Positions 9,464-19,526 of a stretch of DNA of 64,000 bases are shown here, piece after piece. Within the stretch, counting starts at the first letter, position 1. Every line of letters starts with the position of its first letter. Below the pieces are notes generated by a model that saw only the letters and a list, made by a program, of their open reading frames with translations, did not search any database and was not told where the DNA came from. Source of the stretch: Bordetella bronchialis (GTDB lineage Bacteria; Pseudomonadota; Gammaproteobacteria; Burkholderiales; Burkholderiaceae_B); NCBI RefSeq assembly GCF_001676705.1, contig NZ_CP016170.1:620001-684000 (forward strand), given 5' to 3'. Made by a program: the position numbers and the translations under genes.

Positions 9464-12253
9464 ATGACGATCCTCGAACACGACTTTCTGCCAGGCAACC
9501 TGGTGCGCGCCCGGGGCCGCGAATGGGTGGTGCAAAGCGACTCCCGCCGCGACTGGCTGCGCCTGCGCCCATTGAGCGGTGCCGATGACGAAAGCATTGC
9601 CCTGATCCCCGAGTTGGAACTGCATCCCGTCGAACCTGCCACCTTCGACTGGCCCGATCCCGCACACGCCGGCAACCATGCCGCTGCGCTGTTGCTACGC
9701 GATGCCTTGCGCCTGACCCTGCGCGCCGGCGCGGGCCCGTTCCGCTCCTTTGGCAATATTGCGGTGGAGCCTCGCGGCTACCAGCTTGTGCCGTTGCTGA
9801 TGGCACTGCGCCTGTCCACTGTGCGCCTACTGATCGCTGATGACGTTGGCATCGGCAAGACCATCGAAGCCGGCCTGATCGCACGCGAGCTGATGGACCG
9901 TGGCGAAATCGCCCGCCTAGCCATTCTCTGCCCGCCACACCTTGTCGAGCAGTGGCAAAGTGAGTTGGAAACCCGCTTCAACCTTCAGGCCGTGGCGTTG
10001 ACTTCGGCTTCGGCCTCCCGCATCGAACGTGATCTTCCGCATGGTGTGCGCCTGTTCGACCATCATCCCGTGGTGGTCGTCAGCCTGGACTACATCAAGA
10101 GCGAACGCCACCGCGAACAGTTTCTCGCCACAGCCCCCGAATGCATCATCGTTGACGAGGCCCACACCTGCGCCAGCAGCGGCGCGGGCAAGCAATTGCG
10201 CTTCGAGTTGCTGCAACGCCTTGCTCGTGACGCGCAGCGACACCTGATCCTGCTGACCGCCACTCCTCACTCCGGTGACGAAACCGCCTTCTACAATTTG
10301 CTGTCGCTGCTCGATCCGCGCTTTGCGGCCTTGCAAGGCCGAATGACGGCCTCTGACCCGCTGCGTCAGGAACTGGCCCGCCACTTCGTCCAGCGCCGTC
10401 GCAAGGACATCGTTGAATGGCAGGCCGAGACCCATGACGGACGAGGTTTTCCCCGTCGCATGAAAACCGAGCTCACCTACCAGCTCAGCGGCGAATGGGG
10501 CGCGTTCTTCGACGCCGTGCAGGATTACTGCCGCGAACTGGCTGAAACCGTTGAGCAGCAAGAACAGCAAGGCGGCGCGCGCCTGATCTGGTACGCCACC
10601 CTGGCACTGTTGCGCTGCGTGGCATCGTCGCCCGCAGCCGCCGTCAAGGCATTGACCACACGGCTGGAAGGCACTGTGCCGGATGAGGTGCTTCTCGGCG
10701 ATGAGCGCCTGCACGATGGCGAGGCTGATGACCTCTCCGGCAGTGATCTGGAGCCGCCTGCCCAGGTGCAGGACGCTGCGCCGCGCCTGCAAGCCCTGAT
10801 CGCCGACGCGCAACGTCTTTCCGGCAAGGCGGGTGATCCAAAGCTGGCTGCGCTCATCCGGCATACTGACCTTCTGGTGAAGGATGGCTACCACCCGGTG
10901 GTGTTCTGTCGCTACATCGCCACCGCCCATTACGTGACCGAACACCTCAAGGCCGCTTTCCCCAAGGCCACTGTCGATGGCGTCACCGGCGAACTCACCC
11001 CCGAAGAACGCCGCGAGCGCGTGGATGAGTTGGAGGATGCCGAGCAACGCATCCTGGTTGCTACCGACTGCCTCTCAGAAGGCATCAACCTGCAACACCT
11101 GTTCACCGCCGTCGTCCACTACGACCTGGCCTGGAACCCCACTCGCCACGAACAGCGCGAAGGCCGCGTCGATCGTTTCGGTCAGCAGGCTGATGAAGTG
11201 CGCTGCACCATGCTCTACGGGCAAGACAACCCGGTGGATGGCTTCGTGCTCAACGTCATCCTCAAGAAGGGCGAGGCCATCCAGAAGGAACTCGGCGTGC
11301 TGGTTCCAATGCCCGAGGACGAAGCCCGCATCAATCAGGCCCTGGTCAAGGCGGCATTGATGAAACGCAGCGACAGTCGCACCGCATCGCCGCAGGTTGC
11401 ATTCGACTTCGGTGAGCCGGAGCAATTGCTCGCTCCTCTGCAAGCCCAATGGCGCGACGCGCTGGAAAAAGCCAAGGCGAATCGCACCGTGTTCGCTCAG
11501 CGTCGTATCAAGCCAGACGAGGTGCTGCCCGAATGGCACAAACAGCAGCAGGCTCTGGGCACCCAGGCTGATGTGCAGCGCTTCCTGCAAAGTGCTTGTG
11601 TGCGCTTGGGGGCGCCGTTGGAAGTCGGCCGCAAACAGACCGCACGTTTCCTGCCGCAGCACCTGCCCGAAGCCCTGCGCCAACGCTTGGCCGACGAGGG
11701 CATAGACAAACCCCAGCTCATCGACTTCAGCGAACTGCACCGCAGTCACCCGCTGGTTGGTCTGCTGGCCCAGCACCTGCTGGAAGACGCACTGGGCGGC
11801 GAACGTCCGCTCGCCGCCCGCTGCGCTGCTACCCTTACCAATGACGTGGCGGTCGTCACCACCCTTTACCTGCTGCGCCTGCGTCATCAGCTCAGCTACG
11901 TGCGCCGCCGTGAACCCTTCCAGATGATGGCCGAGGAAACCGTTGCCCTGGCTGTACAGGGCCGCAACGCCCCTCAATGGCTGGCCGACGATGGCGTGAG
12001 TCGCCTGCTCGAATGCACGCCCAGCGGCAACCTGCCGCCGGAGGCGGCACAGCGCGAAATCCGCACCGCGCTCGACTTCCTCGCCTCGCACCCGCAGCAA
12101 CTGCAAGCGGTAGCCCAAGAGCGGGCTGATGCCCTGCTGGCCGACCACCAGCGCGTGCGCGAAGCCACCCGTGACGTCGGCCAGTACAGCGTCAGCCCCT
12201 GCCTGCCGGTCGATGTGATGGGCGTGTACGTGCTGCTGCCTGACTCGCTATAA
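9464..12253 (+). CDS. SNF2-family helicase, DISARM DrmD-like
   Basis: This 929-residue Swi2/Snf2 ATPase starts 6 bp after the large helicase. Motif I DVGIGKT is at 127-133, DEAH at 231-234 and TATPHSG near 265-271. The C-terminal lobe has the ATDCLSEGINLQ segment and motif VI HEQREGRVDRFGQ starting at H562, typical of bacterial SNF2 proteins of the RapA/DrmD group. A C-terminal region of about 300 residues follows the motor. In class 1 DISARM, DrmD sits beside the adenine methylase, exactly the order found here. Its motor activity is near certain; the DrmD label rests on context and architecture. Confidence 0.85.
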   Translation: MTILEHDFLPGNLVRARGREWVVQSDSRRDWLRLRPLSGADDESIALIPELELHPVEPATFDWPDPAHAGNHAAALLLRDALRLTLRAGAGPFRSFGNIAVEPRGYQLVPLLMALRLSTVRLLIADDVGIGKTIEAGLIARELMDRGEIARLAILCPPHLVEQWQSELETRFNLQAVALTSASASRIERDLPHGVRLFDHHPVVVVSLDYIKSERHREQFLATAPECIIVDEAHTCASSGAGKQLRFELLQRLARDAQRHLILLTATPHSGDETAFYNLLSLLDPRFAALQGRMTASDPLRQELARHFVQRRRKDIVEWQAETHDGRGFPRRMKTELTYQLSGEWGAFFDAVQDYCRELAETVEQQEQQGGARLIWYATLALLRCVASSPAAAVKALTTRLEGTVPDEVLLGDERLHDGEADDLSGSDLEPPAQVQDAAPRLQALIADAQRLSGKAGDPKLAALIRHTDLLVKDGYHPVVFCRYIATAHYVTEHLKAAFPKATVDGVTGELTPEERRERVDELEDAEQRILVATDCLSEGINLQHLFTAVVHYDLAWNPTRHEQREGRVDRFGQQADEVRCTMLYGQDNPVDGFVLNVILKKGEAIQKELGVLVPMPEDEARINQALVKAALMKRSDSRTASPQVAFDFGEPEQLLAPLQAQWRDALEKAKANRTVFAQRRIKPDEVLPEWHKQQQALGTQADVQRFLQSACVRLGAPLEVGRKQTARFLPQHLPEALRQRLADEGIDKPQLIDFSELHRSHPLVGLLAQHLLEDALGGERPLAARCAATLTNDVAVVTTLYLLRLRHQLSYVRRREPFQMMAEETVALAVQGRNAPQWLADDGVSRLLECTPSGNLPPEAAQREIRTALDFLASHPQQLQAVAQERADALLADHQRVREATRDVGQYSVSPCLPVDVMGVYVLLPDSL

Positions 12254-12277
12254 GCCTCGGCCTGGAGAAGAACAACC

Positions 12278-15200
12278 ATGAAACGCATCCGCAAGGCCCA
12301 GGCCACGCTAAACCTGCCCACCCTCAAGCTCGAAGGGGGGGTATTCCTGCCCGATCAACTGGAAAAAGCCGCTCAGGGCCGCGCCAGCGCCCAGAGCGAA
12401 GTCGACTATGGTACCCCCAAGGGCGTCAAGCTCAAGGATGAATACAGCCGCGCCTTCCAGATCGCCTGCGCTCAATGGCAGCACTTCGCCGCACAGATTG
12501 GGCGCGCCGACATCGATGCTGCGCAGCTTACCACGGCCTTCATCCACGAACTGCTGCGCGATGGGTTTGGCTACGCGACCTTGCAAGCCACGGCAGCACA
12601 GAAAGTGGGTGAACTGCGTTACCCGGTCAGCCTGATGGCTGGCAACCTGCCCGTACTGGTAGCCCCGCACACCTTAGGGCTGGACGAGGCCGACGCGCGC
12701 TTTGCCGTGCAGGGCGGCGGCAACCGCAAGAAAGCCCCGTTCCAGGCCATGCAGGAATTGCTCAACGCCAGCGAACCGCTGCAATGGGGCATCGTCAGCA
12801 ATGGCAAACAATTGCGCCTGCTGCGCGACGCCGCCTCGCTCACCCGTCCCAGCTTTCTCGAAGTGGATCTGGCCGACCTGCTTGGTGGCCAGCGTTATGC
12901 CGAATTCGCCAACGTCTGGCGTCTACTGCACGCCAGCCGGGCATCCCGCCTCGGCCAGGGCGCTACGGTGTGCATCTGGGAACAATGGCGCAACGAAGGC
13001 CAGCAGGAAGGCACCCGCGTGCGCGACGGCCTGCGCAACGGCGTCGAGCAGGCCCTGCTGACCTTCGGCCAAGGCTTCCTGCAACACTCCGCCAACCAAG
13101 CCCTGCGCACCGCCTTGCACGACGGCACGCTCAGCAAGGACGCTTACTTTCAGCAACTGCTGCGCCTGATCTACCGCCTCATCTTCGTCTTTACGGTCGA
13201 GGAGCGCGGCGTGCTGCACCCGCAGGACGACAGCCCGGATGCGCTGGCCGCCCGCCGCGCCTATGCCGAAGGCTACGCCCTGGCCAGCCTGCGCGAACTC
13301 TGCCTCAAGCGTCGTGCCCGCACCCGTCATGACGACCAGTGGCAAGCCATCCGCATCGTGTTTCGCGGCCTGGCGCAAGGCGAGCCGCGCCTAGCGCTGC
13401 CCGCGCTGGGCGGCCTGTTCGCCCCCGAGCAATGCCCCGATCTCGATATTGCCAGCCTGGACAACGTCCACCTGCTCGCCGCCCTGCAACACCTGCGTTG
13501 GGCGGTGGTCGCGCAAGGCAAGGGCAGCAGCCTCACCCCGGTGGACTACCGCAACATGGGGCCAGAAGAACTCGGCAGCGTCTATGAAAGCCTGCTGGAA
13601 CTGGTGCCCGCCATCGACCTGCCCGCACGCACCTTCGGCTTCGTCGGTCGCACCGAGGAAGGCAGTACCGCCGGCAATGCCCGCAAGCTCACGGGCAGCT
13701 ACTACACCCCCGACAGCCTAGTGCAGGAGCTGATCAAGAGCGCGCTCGATCCCGTCATCGAACAGCGCCTGGCGGTCCGTCCGGCCAACCCCACCGAGGC
13801 ACTGCTGGCCATCCGCGTCATCGACCCGGCCTGCGGTAGCGGCCATTTCCTGCTGGCCGCTGCCCGCCGCCTGGCGGAAAAACTGGCCCAGTTGCGCAGC
13901 CTCGAAGGCGGGCAGGAAGGCGCCATCCAGCCGCAGGACTACCGCCACGCCCTGCGCGAAGTGGTGGGCCACTGCATCTACGGCGTGGACCGCAACCCCA
14001 TGGCCATCGAACTGGCGCGCATGGCCTTGTGGCTGGAGGGCTACGAGGAAGGCCGCCCGCTGGGCTTTCTCGACCATCACCTGCAAGTGGGCGACGCCCT
14101 GCTGGGCCTGACCGACCTGACCGTGCTGGAACAAGGCATCGCCAAGGATGCCTTCAAGCCTTTGAGCGGCGACGACAAGGACGTCTGCAAGGAATTGGCC
14201 AAAGCCAATGCCGCCGGCCTCAAGCAGATCGCCAAAGACCTGCAAGGCAAGCAGATGCTGCTGGGCGTGGACAACCGCAGCGGCCTGGAAGCCCTGCGCG
14301 CCATCGAAACCCTGCCCGCCGACACGCCCGAACAGGTGGCCGCCAAGGAACAAGCCTGGCGCCACTTTCTGGAGGACTCCGCCCACCGCCCACTGGCCCA
14401 CGCCGCCGATGCGCTGGTGGGCGCCTACCTGCTGCCCAAGACGGAAGACACGGCCGAAGCCGTACCCACCAGCATCACCCTGCATGCGCTACTGACCGCG
14501 CCGGAACGCGCCCAGACCGAGCACGCCGCCCCCATCGCCGCCGCAGGCGCGGCTTGCGAACAAGCCCGCGCGTTCCACTGGCCGCTGGCCTTTCCGCAGG
14601 TGTTCGCGCAAGGCGGCTTCGACTGCGTGCTGGGCAATCCGCCTTGGGAGCGCATCAAGCTGCAAGAGGAAGAGTTCTTCGCCACCCGCCATCGCGACGT
14701 GGCGGAGGCCCGCAACAAGGCCGAACGCGCCCAGCGCATCCAGTGGCTCAGCGAAGGCATGCTGGCACGTCACCTGTACCCCGACCTGGCCCATGAGGTG
14801 CATGAGGACGAGGCCGAAAAACGCCTCTACCGCGAATTCGTCACCGCCCGCCGCACGGCGGAAGCGGCCAGCGTGTTCGTCCATGTGAAAGGCACCGACG
14901 GCGGCCGCTATCCACTGACCGGCGTGGGCGACGTGAACACCTACGCGCTGTTTGCCGAAACCATCCTGCAAATCCATTCCGACAGTGGCCGCGCCGGCTT
15001 CATCGTGCCCACCGGCATTGCCACCGACGACAGCACCAAGGCGTATTTCGGCCACATCACGCAGAACCAGCGGTTGCTTAGCCTGTTTGATCTTGAAAAC
15101 CGAGAGCGAGACAAACTGTTCCGTGATGTAGATAGCCGCATGAAGTTCTGCCTGCTCACCCTGGGCGCAGCCGAGCGGGCCGAATTCGTCTACTTCGCCA

Positions 15201-16786
15201 CCCAGGTCAGCCAACTGGCAGATCCACGCCGCCGCTTCACCCTCACGCCCGACGAATTCCGTCTCATCAACCCCAACACGCTCACCTGCCCGGTATTCCG
15301 CAGCGAGCGCGACGCGGAGCTGACCAAGAAGCTCTACCGCGCCGCCCCGGTGCTGATGCGCGATGCCGTTACCGCAGGCGAGGGCAAGCAAGCCAAAGTG
15401 GTGGAGCCCGTGCAAAACCCGTGGGGTATCTCGTTCATGACGATGTTTCACATGTCTAACGACAGCCACCTGTTCAAGGACGAGCCAGCCGCCGAACACT
15501 TGCCGCTGTACGAAGCCAAGCTTATCCACCAATTCGACCATCGCTGGGCCACCTACCCGGCGGACGGCAACAGCCGCGATGTCACGCTGCCCGAAAAGGC
15601 CGACCCGGATTTCACCGTCACCCCGCGCTATTGGATCAGCCGCACCGAAGTGGAAGAACGCCTATGCAAACGCGACCGCGATGGCCGTGTGATCTGGCAA
15701 TGGGAGCGGGATTGGTTGATGGGCTGGCGGGATATTTGCCGTGCAACCGATGAACGAACGGTGATTGCGTCGGTGGTGCCGCTGGCAGGCATCGGGAACA
15801 AAATCCCGCTGTTTCTGTTTGGCGACCAAGTAGAAGCGCCGCAAGCTGCGGCATTCCTCGCCAATCTATCTAGTCTTGCACTGGACTTCGCTGCGCGACA
15901 AAAGATTGGCGGTACAACGCTGAACTATTTCTATCTCAAGCAATTTCCAGTATTGCCTATAGACCGATACACTGAAGCCGACCTCGCCTTCATCGTCCCA
16001 CGTGTATTGGAGCTGACCTACACCGCCCACGACCTCTCCGGCTGGGCACAAGACTTGGGCTACGGCGGCGAACCCTTCCCCTTCGACCCCGACCGCCGCG
16101 CCACCCTGCGCGCCGAACTCGATGCCTACTACGCCAAACTCTACGGCCTCACCCGCGACGAACTCCGCTACATCCTCGACCCCGCCGACGTCATGGGCGA
16201 GGACTACCCCAGCGAAACCTTCCGCGTGCTCAAGAACAAGGAACTGAAGGAGTTCGGCGAATACCGAACGCAGCGGCTAGTGCTGGCAGCGTGGGATGCA
16301 TTGGAAACCCAACAACCGCTCGCGACTCCCTCACCAAAACCCGCACGTCGTACGGCCCCCCTTCCAATTTATGCAGAAGGCGGCACACCCGCTACCGAAG
16401 CAGAGGATTGGCTGGCAGGGTTGGTCTGCGACGTACTCCTGCAAGCCGGGCCCTGTGACGACAATCGCCTGCGGCGCATTCTTGGGGCACGATTGCCGGA
16501 AGACACGCCACATGCCGAGAGACTGCATGATTGGCTGGGGGCGGTGAACACGGAGCGTTGGACGCACATTTGTGGTTGGCTTCGTGATCTGTTGGGCGTC
16601 GCCGCAACGGCACCGCTGTCCATCCGCGACCCGGAAGCGCTGGCCGACATCATTGGCGATCATCGCACCGAATCGCTGGCTCGTTACTTGATCGAGGCTC
16701 GTCGCCACCATGAGGCCGCTCTGGCAGAAGTGATGGCAGATTCGGCATCGGATGCGCAGACCGACGAACTGCGCAAACGGGGATAA
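12278..16786 (+). CDS. large N6-adenine DNA methyltransferase (DrmMI / Eco57I-like)
   Basis: This 1502-residue protein has a class gamma-like adenine methyltransferase core. The SAM-binding motif I DPACGSG begins at D516 and the catalytic motif IV NPPW is at 787-790. About 500 residues precede the core. The C-terminal half carries a likely target-recognition region, with a YFYLKQFPVLP segment as in type IIG enzymes. It probably methylates host DNA so that the operon's nucleases can tell self from foreign. No clear PD-(D/E)xK nuclease motif was found by eye in the N-terminal part, so I do not call it a type IIG nuclease. It starts 24 bp after the SNF2 gene and is unusually long for DrmMI. Confidence 0.85.
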   Translation: MKRIRKAQATLNLPTLKLEGGVFLPDQLEKAAQGRASAQSEVDYGTPKGVKLKDEYSRAFQIACAQWQHFAAQIGRADIDAAQLTTAFIHELLRDGFGYATLQATAAQKVGELRYPVSLMAGNLPVLVAPHTLGLDEADARFAVQGGGNRKKAPFQAMQELLNASEPLQWGIVSNGKQLRLLRDAASLTRPSFLEVDLADLLGGQRYAEFANVWRLLHASRASRLGQGATVCIWEQWRNEGQQEGTRVRDGLRNGVEQALLTFGQGFLQHSANQALRTALHDGTLSKDAYFQQLLRLIYRLIFVFTVEERGVLHPQDDSPDALAARRAYAEGYALASLRELCLKRRARTRHDDQWQAIRIVFRGLAQGEPRLALPALGGLFAPEQCPDLDIASLDNVHLLAALQHLRWAVVAQGKGSSLTPVDYRNMGPEELGSVYESLLELVPAIDLPARTFGFVGRTEEGSTAGNARKLTGSYYTPDSLVQELIKSALDPVIEQRLAVRPANPTEALLAIRVIDPACGSGHFLLAAARRLAEKLAQLRSLEGGQEGAIQPQDYRHALREVVGHCIYGVDRNPMAIELARMALWLEGYEEGRPLGFLDHHLQVGDALLGLTDLTVLEQGIAKDAFKPLSGDDKDVCKELAKANAAGLKQIAKDLQGKQMLLGVDNRSGLEALRAIETLPADTPEQVAAKEQAWRHFLEDSAHRPLAHAADALVGAYLLPKTEDTAEAVPTSITLHALLTAPERAQTEHAAPIAAAGAACEQARAFHWPLAFPQVFAQGGFDCVLGNPPWERIKLQEEEFFATRHRDVAEARNKAERAQRIQWLSEGMLARHLYPDLAHEVHEDEAEKRLYREFVTARRTAEAASVFVHVKGTDGGRYPLTGVGDVNTYALFAETILQIHSDSGRAGFIVPTGIATDDSTKAYFGHITQNQRLLSLFDLENRERDKLFRDVDSRMKFCLLTLGAAERAEFVYFATQVSQLADPRRRFTLTPDEFRLINPNTLTCPVFRSERDAELTKKLYRAAPVLMRDAVTAGEGKQAKVVEPVQNPWGISFMTMFHMSNDSHLFKDEPAAEHLPLYEAKLIHQFDHRWATYPADGNSRDVTLPEKADPDFTVTPRYWISRTEVEERLCKRDRDGRVIWQWERDWLMGWRDICRATDERTVIASVVPLAGIGNKIPLFLFGDQVEAPQAAAFLANLSSLALDFAARQKIGGTTLNYFYLKQFPVLPIDRYTEADLAFIVPRVLELTYTAHDLSGWAQDLGYGGEPFPFDPDRRATLRAELDAYYAKLYGLTRDELRYILDPADVMGEDYPSETFRVLKNKELKEFGEYRTQRLVLAAWDALETQQPLATPSPKPARRTAPLPIYAEGGTPATEAEDWLAGLVCDVLLQAGPCDDNRLRRILGARLPEDTPHAERLHDWLGAVNTERWTHICGWLRDLLGVAATAPLSIRDPEALADIIGDHRTESLARYLIEARRHHEAALAEVMADSASDAQTDELRKRG

Positions 16787-16792
16787 GTGCTT

Positions 16793-18736
16793 ATGAATGG
16801 TGCCGCCCTTTCGACGACAGGCCATGCCAAGCCACGCCTCTGGGTCGAAACACTGTGGTTGCTGGATTCGCTGACATCCCAGCGACCCTTGCGCGAGATC
16901 CCCTTGCGGCGCGGGCTCAATCTGATCGTGTCGCCACCTGGAGCGGATAGCTCCGGTCACGGCGTCGGAAAAACAGCCTTCTGCCAGTTGTTGCGCTTCG
17001 TGCTGGATGATCCGCTTTGGTCCGGTGGTTCGACCTTACGCGACGAACTGCTGAGCAGTCGCGAGCTGAAAGAAGGCGCAGTCGCCGCCCGTGTGCATGT
17101 GGGTGGCGAGGTGTGGACGGTCCTGAAGCCGTGGCTGCATCAGAAACACTATCGAGCATCGCGATCTGCTGATTGGCGTCAACTGGCGGCCAATGAAGCC
17201 GAAAACGAGTTCAGTGCCTACCAGGCTGCGCTGCGCCAGCATCTGGTCGAAATCCTGCCCGTTCAGGAGTTGCCAACCTCGAAGCAATCCATCGAGTGGC
17301 ACCAGATTCTGGCCTGGTGTTCCCGCGACCAGAATGCGCGCTACCACAACTATTACCAGTGGCGCGCCGATGGTGTTGGATTCAGTCTGCCAGCAAGGTC
17401 GCCAGCGGCACTCATGCAAATCGTGCTGGGTCTGTTGCATGACGCGACAACACTGCGCGACCTGGACAGCACCGCCAGGGAGATGGAGGATCAGAAATCG
17501 AAGTTGCAAGCACTGCGCGAGGAGCCCGCGCGTTTGTTGAAACATGTGCGCCGCCAACTGACTCGCCGCTTCGATGTCTCTACCGCTACTCCGTTCCGGC
17601 AGGACGGCTTGCTTGAGCACCCAAACCTGATCGGCATCGCCAAGCAGCGTCATGAGGTTTATCAACAGGAGCTGTCGGCCATCGATGCTGAGCGGCAAGA
17701 ACTTGCGGCACAGCGTCAGGCGTGGGTGGAAAAGCGTGCGCCGCTGAAAGCTGGCATTGACCTTCTGACCAATGAGATCAAGCAGAACGAAGCCATGCTG
17801 GCCGGTGACATGCAGCGGGTAGCCGAGTTGCAGGAAGAGGCATCGTCTTTGCAACAACAGCTACCCACTCGCTGCGACGCAGGAAACCGATTGCTCAGGG
17901 ATTGCAGCCATGTGATGGAGCGGATCGAGCAGACGCAGATCGATCGGAAGCAGCGGATCACTCTGCATCAGCGCTCCAAAGGAGAGCTTGAAAGCGAACT
18001 GGCGCCCCTGCGTCGCCGACGGGATGAGCTGGAGGCCGAGACAGCGCCCATGAATGCACAAGTTGCAGCCATCGATCAACGGGAAGCCGAGCTTATGACG
18101 AGGCACGCACAATCCCTGTCAGCCGACCAGCTTCTCAGTGATGCCATCGAGGACTATGAACACTACGAGAGCATTGCATCTGGAAGATCACAATCAAGCG
18201 ATATCGTGACAGTAGAGCGAAAGTTGGAGTCGACTCGGAACCGTCACGAGCAACTTCAAATACAGCACGAGAAGGAGCGTGAGGCCGTAAAGGGGCGTCG
18301 CCGGGCGATTAGTGAGTCTATGCAGGCTGTTGCCAAGTCGTTGCCCTCTTTCCAATGGGGCGTTTTCAACGATGAGGATAAGCACCGCAACCATCCATTT
18401 CAGATGGGGCCAATGCACTCAACAACCTTCAAGGTTCTGGAAATGCTCGCCGGGGATATCGCCTGCTTGCTCGACAGCACATCTGCGGATAGCTTTCATC
18501 CGGGATTCCTGCTGCACGACTCACCTCGCGAGGCAGAAATGAGTGAGGCCATACTGTGGTCACTGCTTGGGCATGTCGCATCGAGTGGAGGTGATTCTTT
18601 CCAGTACATCGTCACCACATCGACTGAGCCCTCAGACGCTTTCAAGTCTTTTGAGCGGCTCAGGCTTTCATCCGACAGCGAGGATGGTCTTCTGCTTCGT
18701 CAGCGGGTGGGTGCAGAACAGGCGTCTTTGACATGA
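16793..18736 (+). CDS. SMC/RecN-like coiled-coil ATPase
   Basis: The ATG at 16793 gives 647 residues; a GTG at 16787 in the same frame is possible, but GGGGA at 16779-16783 is better spaced for the ATG. The Walker A is GHGVGKT at about 55-61. A long, heptad-rich, Glu/Gln/Arg-rich coiled coil fills roughly residues 225-500. A C-terminal Walker B-like segment FLLHDSPRE places its Asp near 576. The split ATP-binding halves around a coiled coil are the ABC/SMC plan, as in several defense ATPases that sense DNA. I do not recognise a named family. It overlaps the HNH gene by 4 bp, which suggests the two proteins work together. Confidence 0.75.
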   Translation: MNGAALSTTGHAKPRLWVETLWLLDSLTSQRPLREIPLRRGLNLIVSPPGADSSGHGVGKTAFCQLLRFVLDDPLWSGGSTLRDELLSSRELKEGAVAARVHVGGEVWTVLKPWLHQKHYRASRSADWRQLAANEAENEFSAYQAALRQHLVEILPVQELPTSKQSIEWHQILAWCSRDQNARYHNYYQWRADGVGFSLPARSPAALMQIVLGLLHDATTLRDLDSTAREMEDQKSKLQALREEPARLLKHVRRQLTRRFDVSTATPFRQDGLLEHPNLIGIAKQRHEVYQQELSAIDAERQELAAQRQAWVEKRAPLKAGIDLLTNEIKQNEAMLAGDMQRVAELQEEASSLQQQLPTRCDAGNRLLRDCSHVMERIEQTQIDRKQRITLHQRSKGELESELAPLRRRRDELEAETAPMNAQVAAIDQREAELMTRHAQSLSADQLLSDAIEDYEHYESIASGRSQSSDIVTVERKLESTRNRHEQLQIQHEKEREAVKGRRRAISESMQAVAKSLPSFQWGVFNDEDKHRNHPFQMGPMHSTTFKVLEMLAGDIACLLDSTSADSFHPGFLLHDSPREAEMSEAILWSLLGHVASSGGDSFQYIVTTSTEPSDAFKSFERLRLSSDSEDGLLLRQRVGAEQASLT

Positions 18737-19512
18737 GTACCGCGGTGAATCCACTACAGCGGGCATTGGTCGAAAAAGCTGGCCACGACAACGGCTTCGA
18801 GCACGTTCTGTCATCTGCTGACGATGCGGTGACACTGGCGTCGGCCCGCCATCGAAGCCAGACGATGGTGACGGCATCGGTCAACGGTTTTGACGTGCGC
18901 TTTCAAGCGACCACGCTCGCGCTGCTGCCGGAGTTGCTGCGCGGCTTCCAGCTTTGGGCCGGAGCTGATGACGTATTTCGCGTACCTACCCTGGCCGATC
19001 TGGCAGCCCTGTTGCGCCGCGCAGCCAGCCTGTCGCAGGCTTTGCCGAATCAGGCAGTGCGGGATTACCACACGGCCGTTGCGCAAGCCGTGGCTGAGTT
19101 GCCTGCCGAGAATCGAGGCACGGAGGTCGAGCGTCTGGTGCGCCAACGCGTCGGTCAGGAGCGCTATCGCAATGCCCTGCTGAGCTATTGGGGCGGTACC
19201 TGCGCTGTGACGGGTGTTTCCGCGACCGAGGCGCTGCGTGCCAGCCACGCCAAGCCCTGGGCCGAATGCGCCGACGATGCCGAGCGGCTGGATGCCTTTA
19301 ACGGCTTTCTGCTAGTGGCCAATCTCGATGCGCTGTTCGACCGCTTTCTGATCAGCTTCGACGACACTGGACATCTGCTGACCAGCGCTCAACTGTCTCC
19401 GAGTGATCTGCACGGACTTGGCATTCGCCCAGGCATGACGCTGCGCTGGTTGGCCAGTGAACACCTGCCGTATTTGCGATGGCACCGTGAACGCTTCCTG
19501 CTCGGTACCTGA
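18733..19512 (+). CDS. HNH endonuclease (HNH_2-like)
   Basis: The 259-residue protein has a C-terminal HNH nuclease fold: C157 in CAVTG, the metal and catalytic His172 in ASHAKPW, Asn190 in DAFNGFLL, then DALFDRFLISFD. This is the HNH_2 pattern found in many restriction-type proteins. The N-terminal 130 residues are of unknown fold. Its start codon lies inside the stop codon of the ATPase gene (ATGA), so translation is coupled. It is the likely DNA-cutting partner of the SMC-like ATPase, which would be an ATPase-nuclease effector pair; that partnership is inferred from coupling. Confidence 0.85.
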   Translation: MSTAVNPLQRALVEKAGHDNGFEHVLSSADDAVTLASARHRSQTMVTASVNGFDVRFQATTLALLPELLRGFQLWAGADDVFRVPTLADLAALLRRAASLSQALPNQAVRDYHTAVAQAVAELPAENRGTEVERLVRQRVGQERYRNALLSYWGGTCAVTGVSATEALRASHAKPWAECADDAERLDAFNGFLLVANLDALFDRFLISFDDTGHLLTSAQLSPSDLHGLGIRPGMTLRWLASEHLPYLRWHRERFLLGT

Positions 19513-19526
19513 TCGAAGGAAAAAAC

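Noticed and set aside
12278..13700. Type IIG restriction nuclease domain in the N-terminus of the methyltransferase
   Set aside because: No convincing PD-(D/E)xK spacing was found by eye; left as unknown until profile searches are made.
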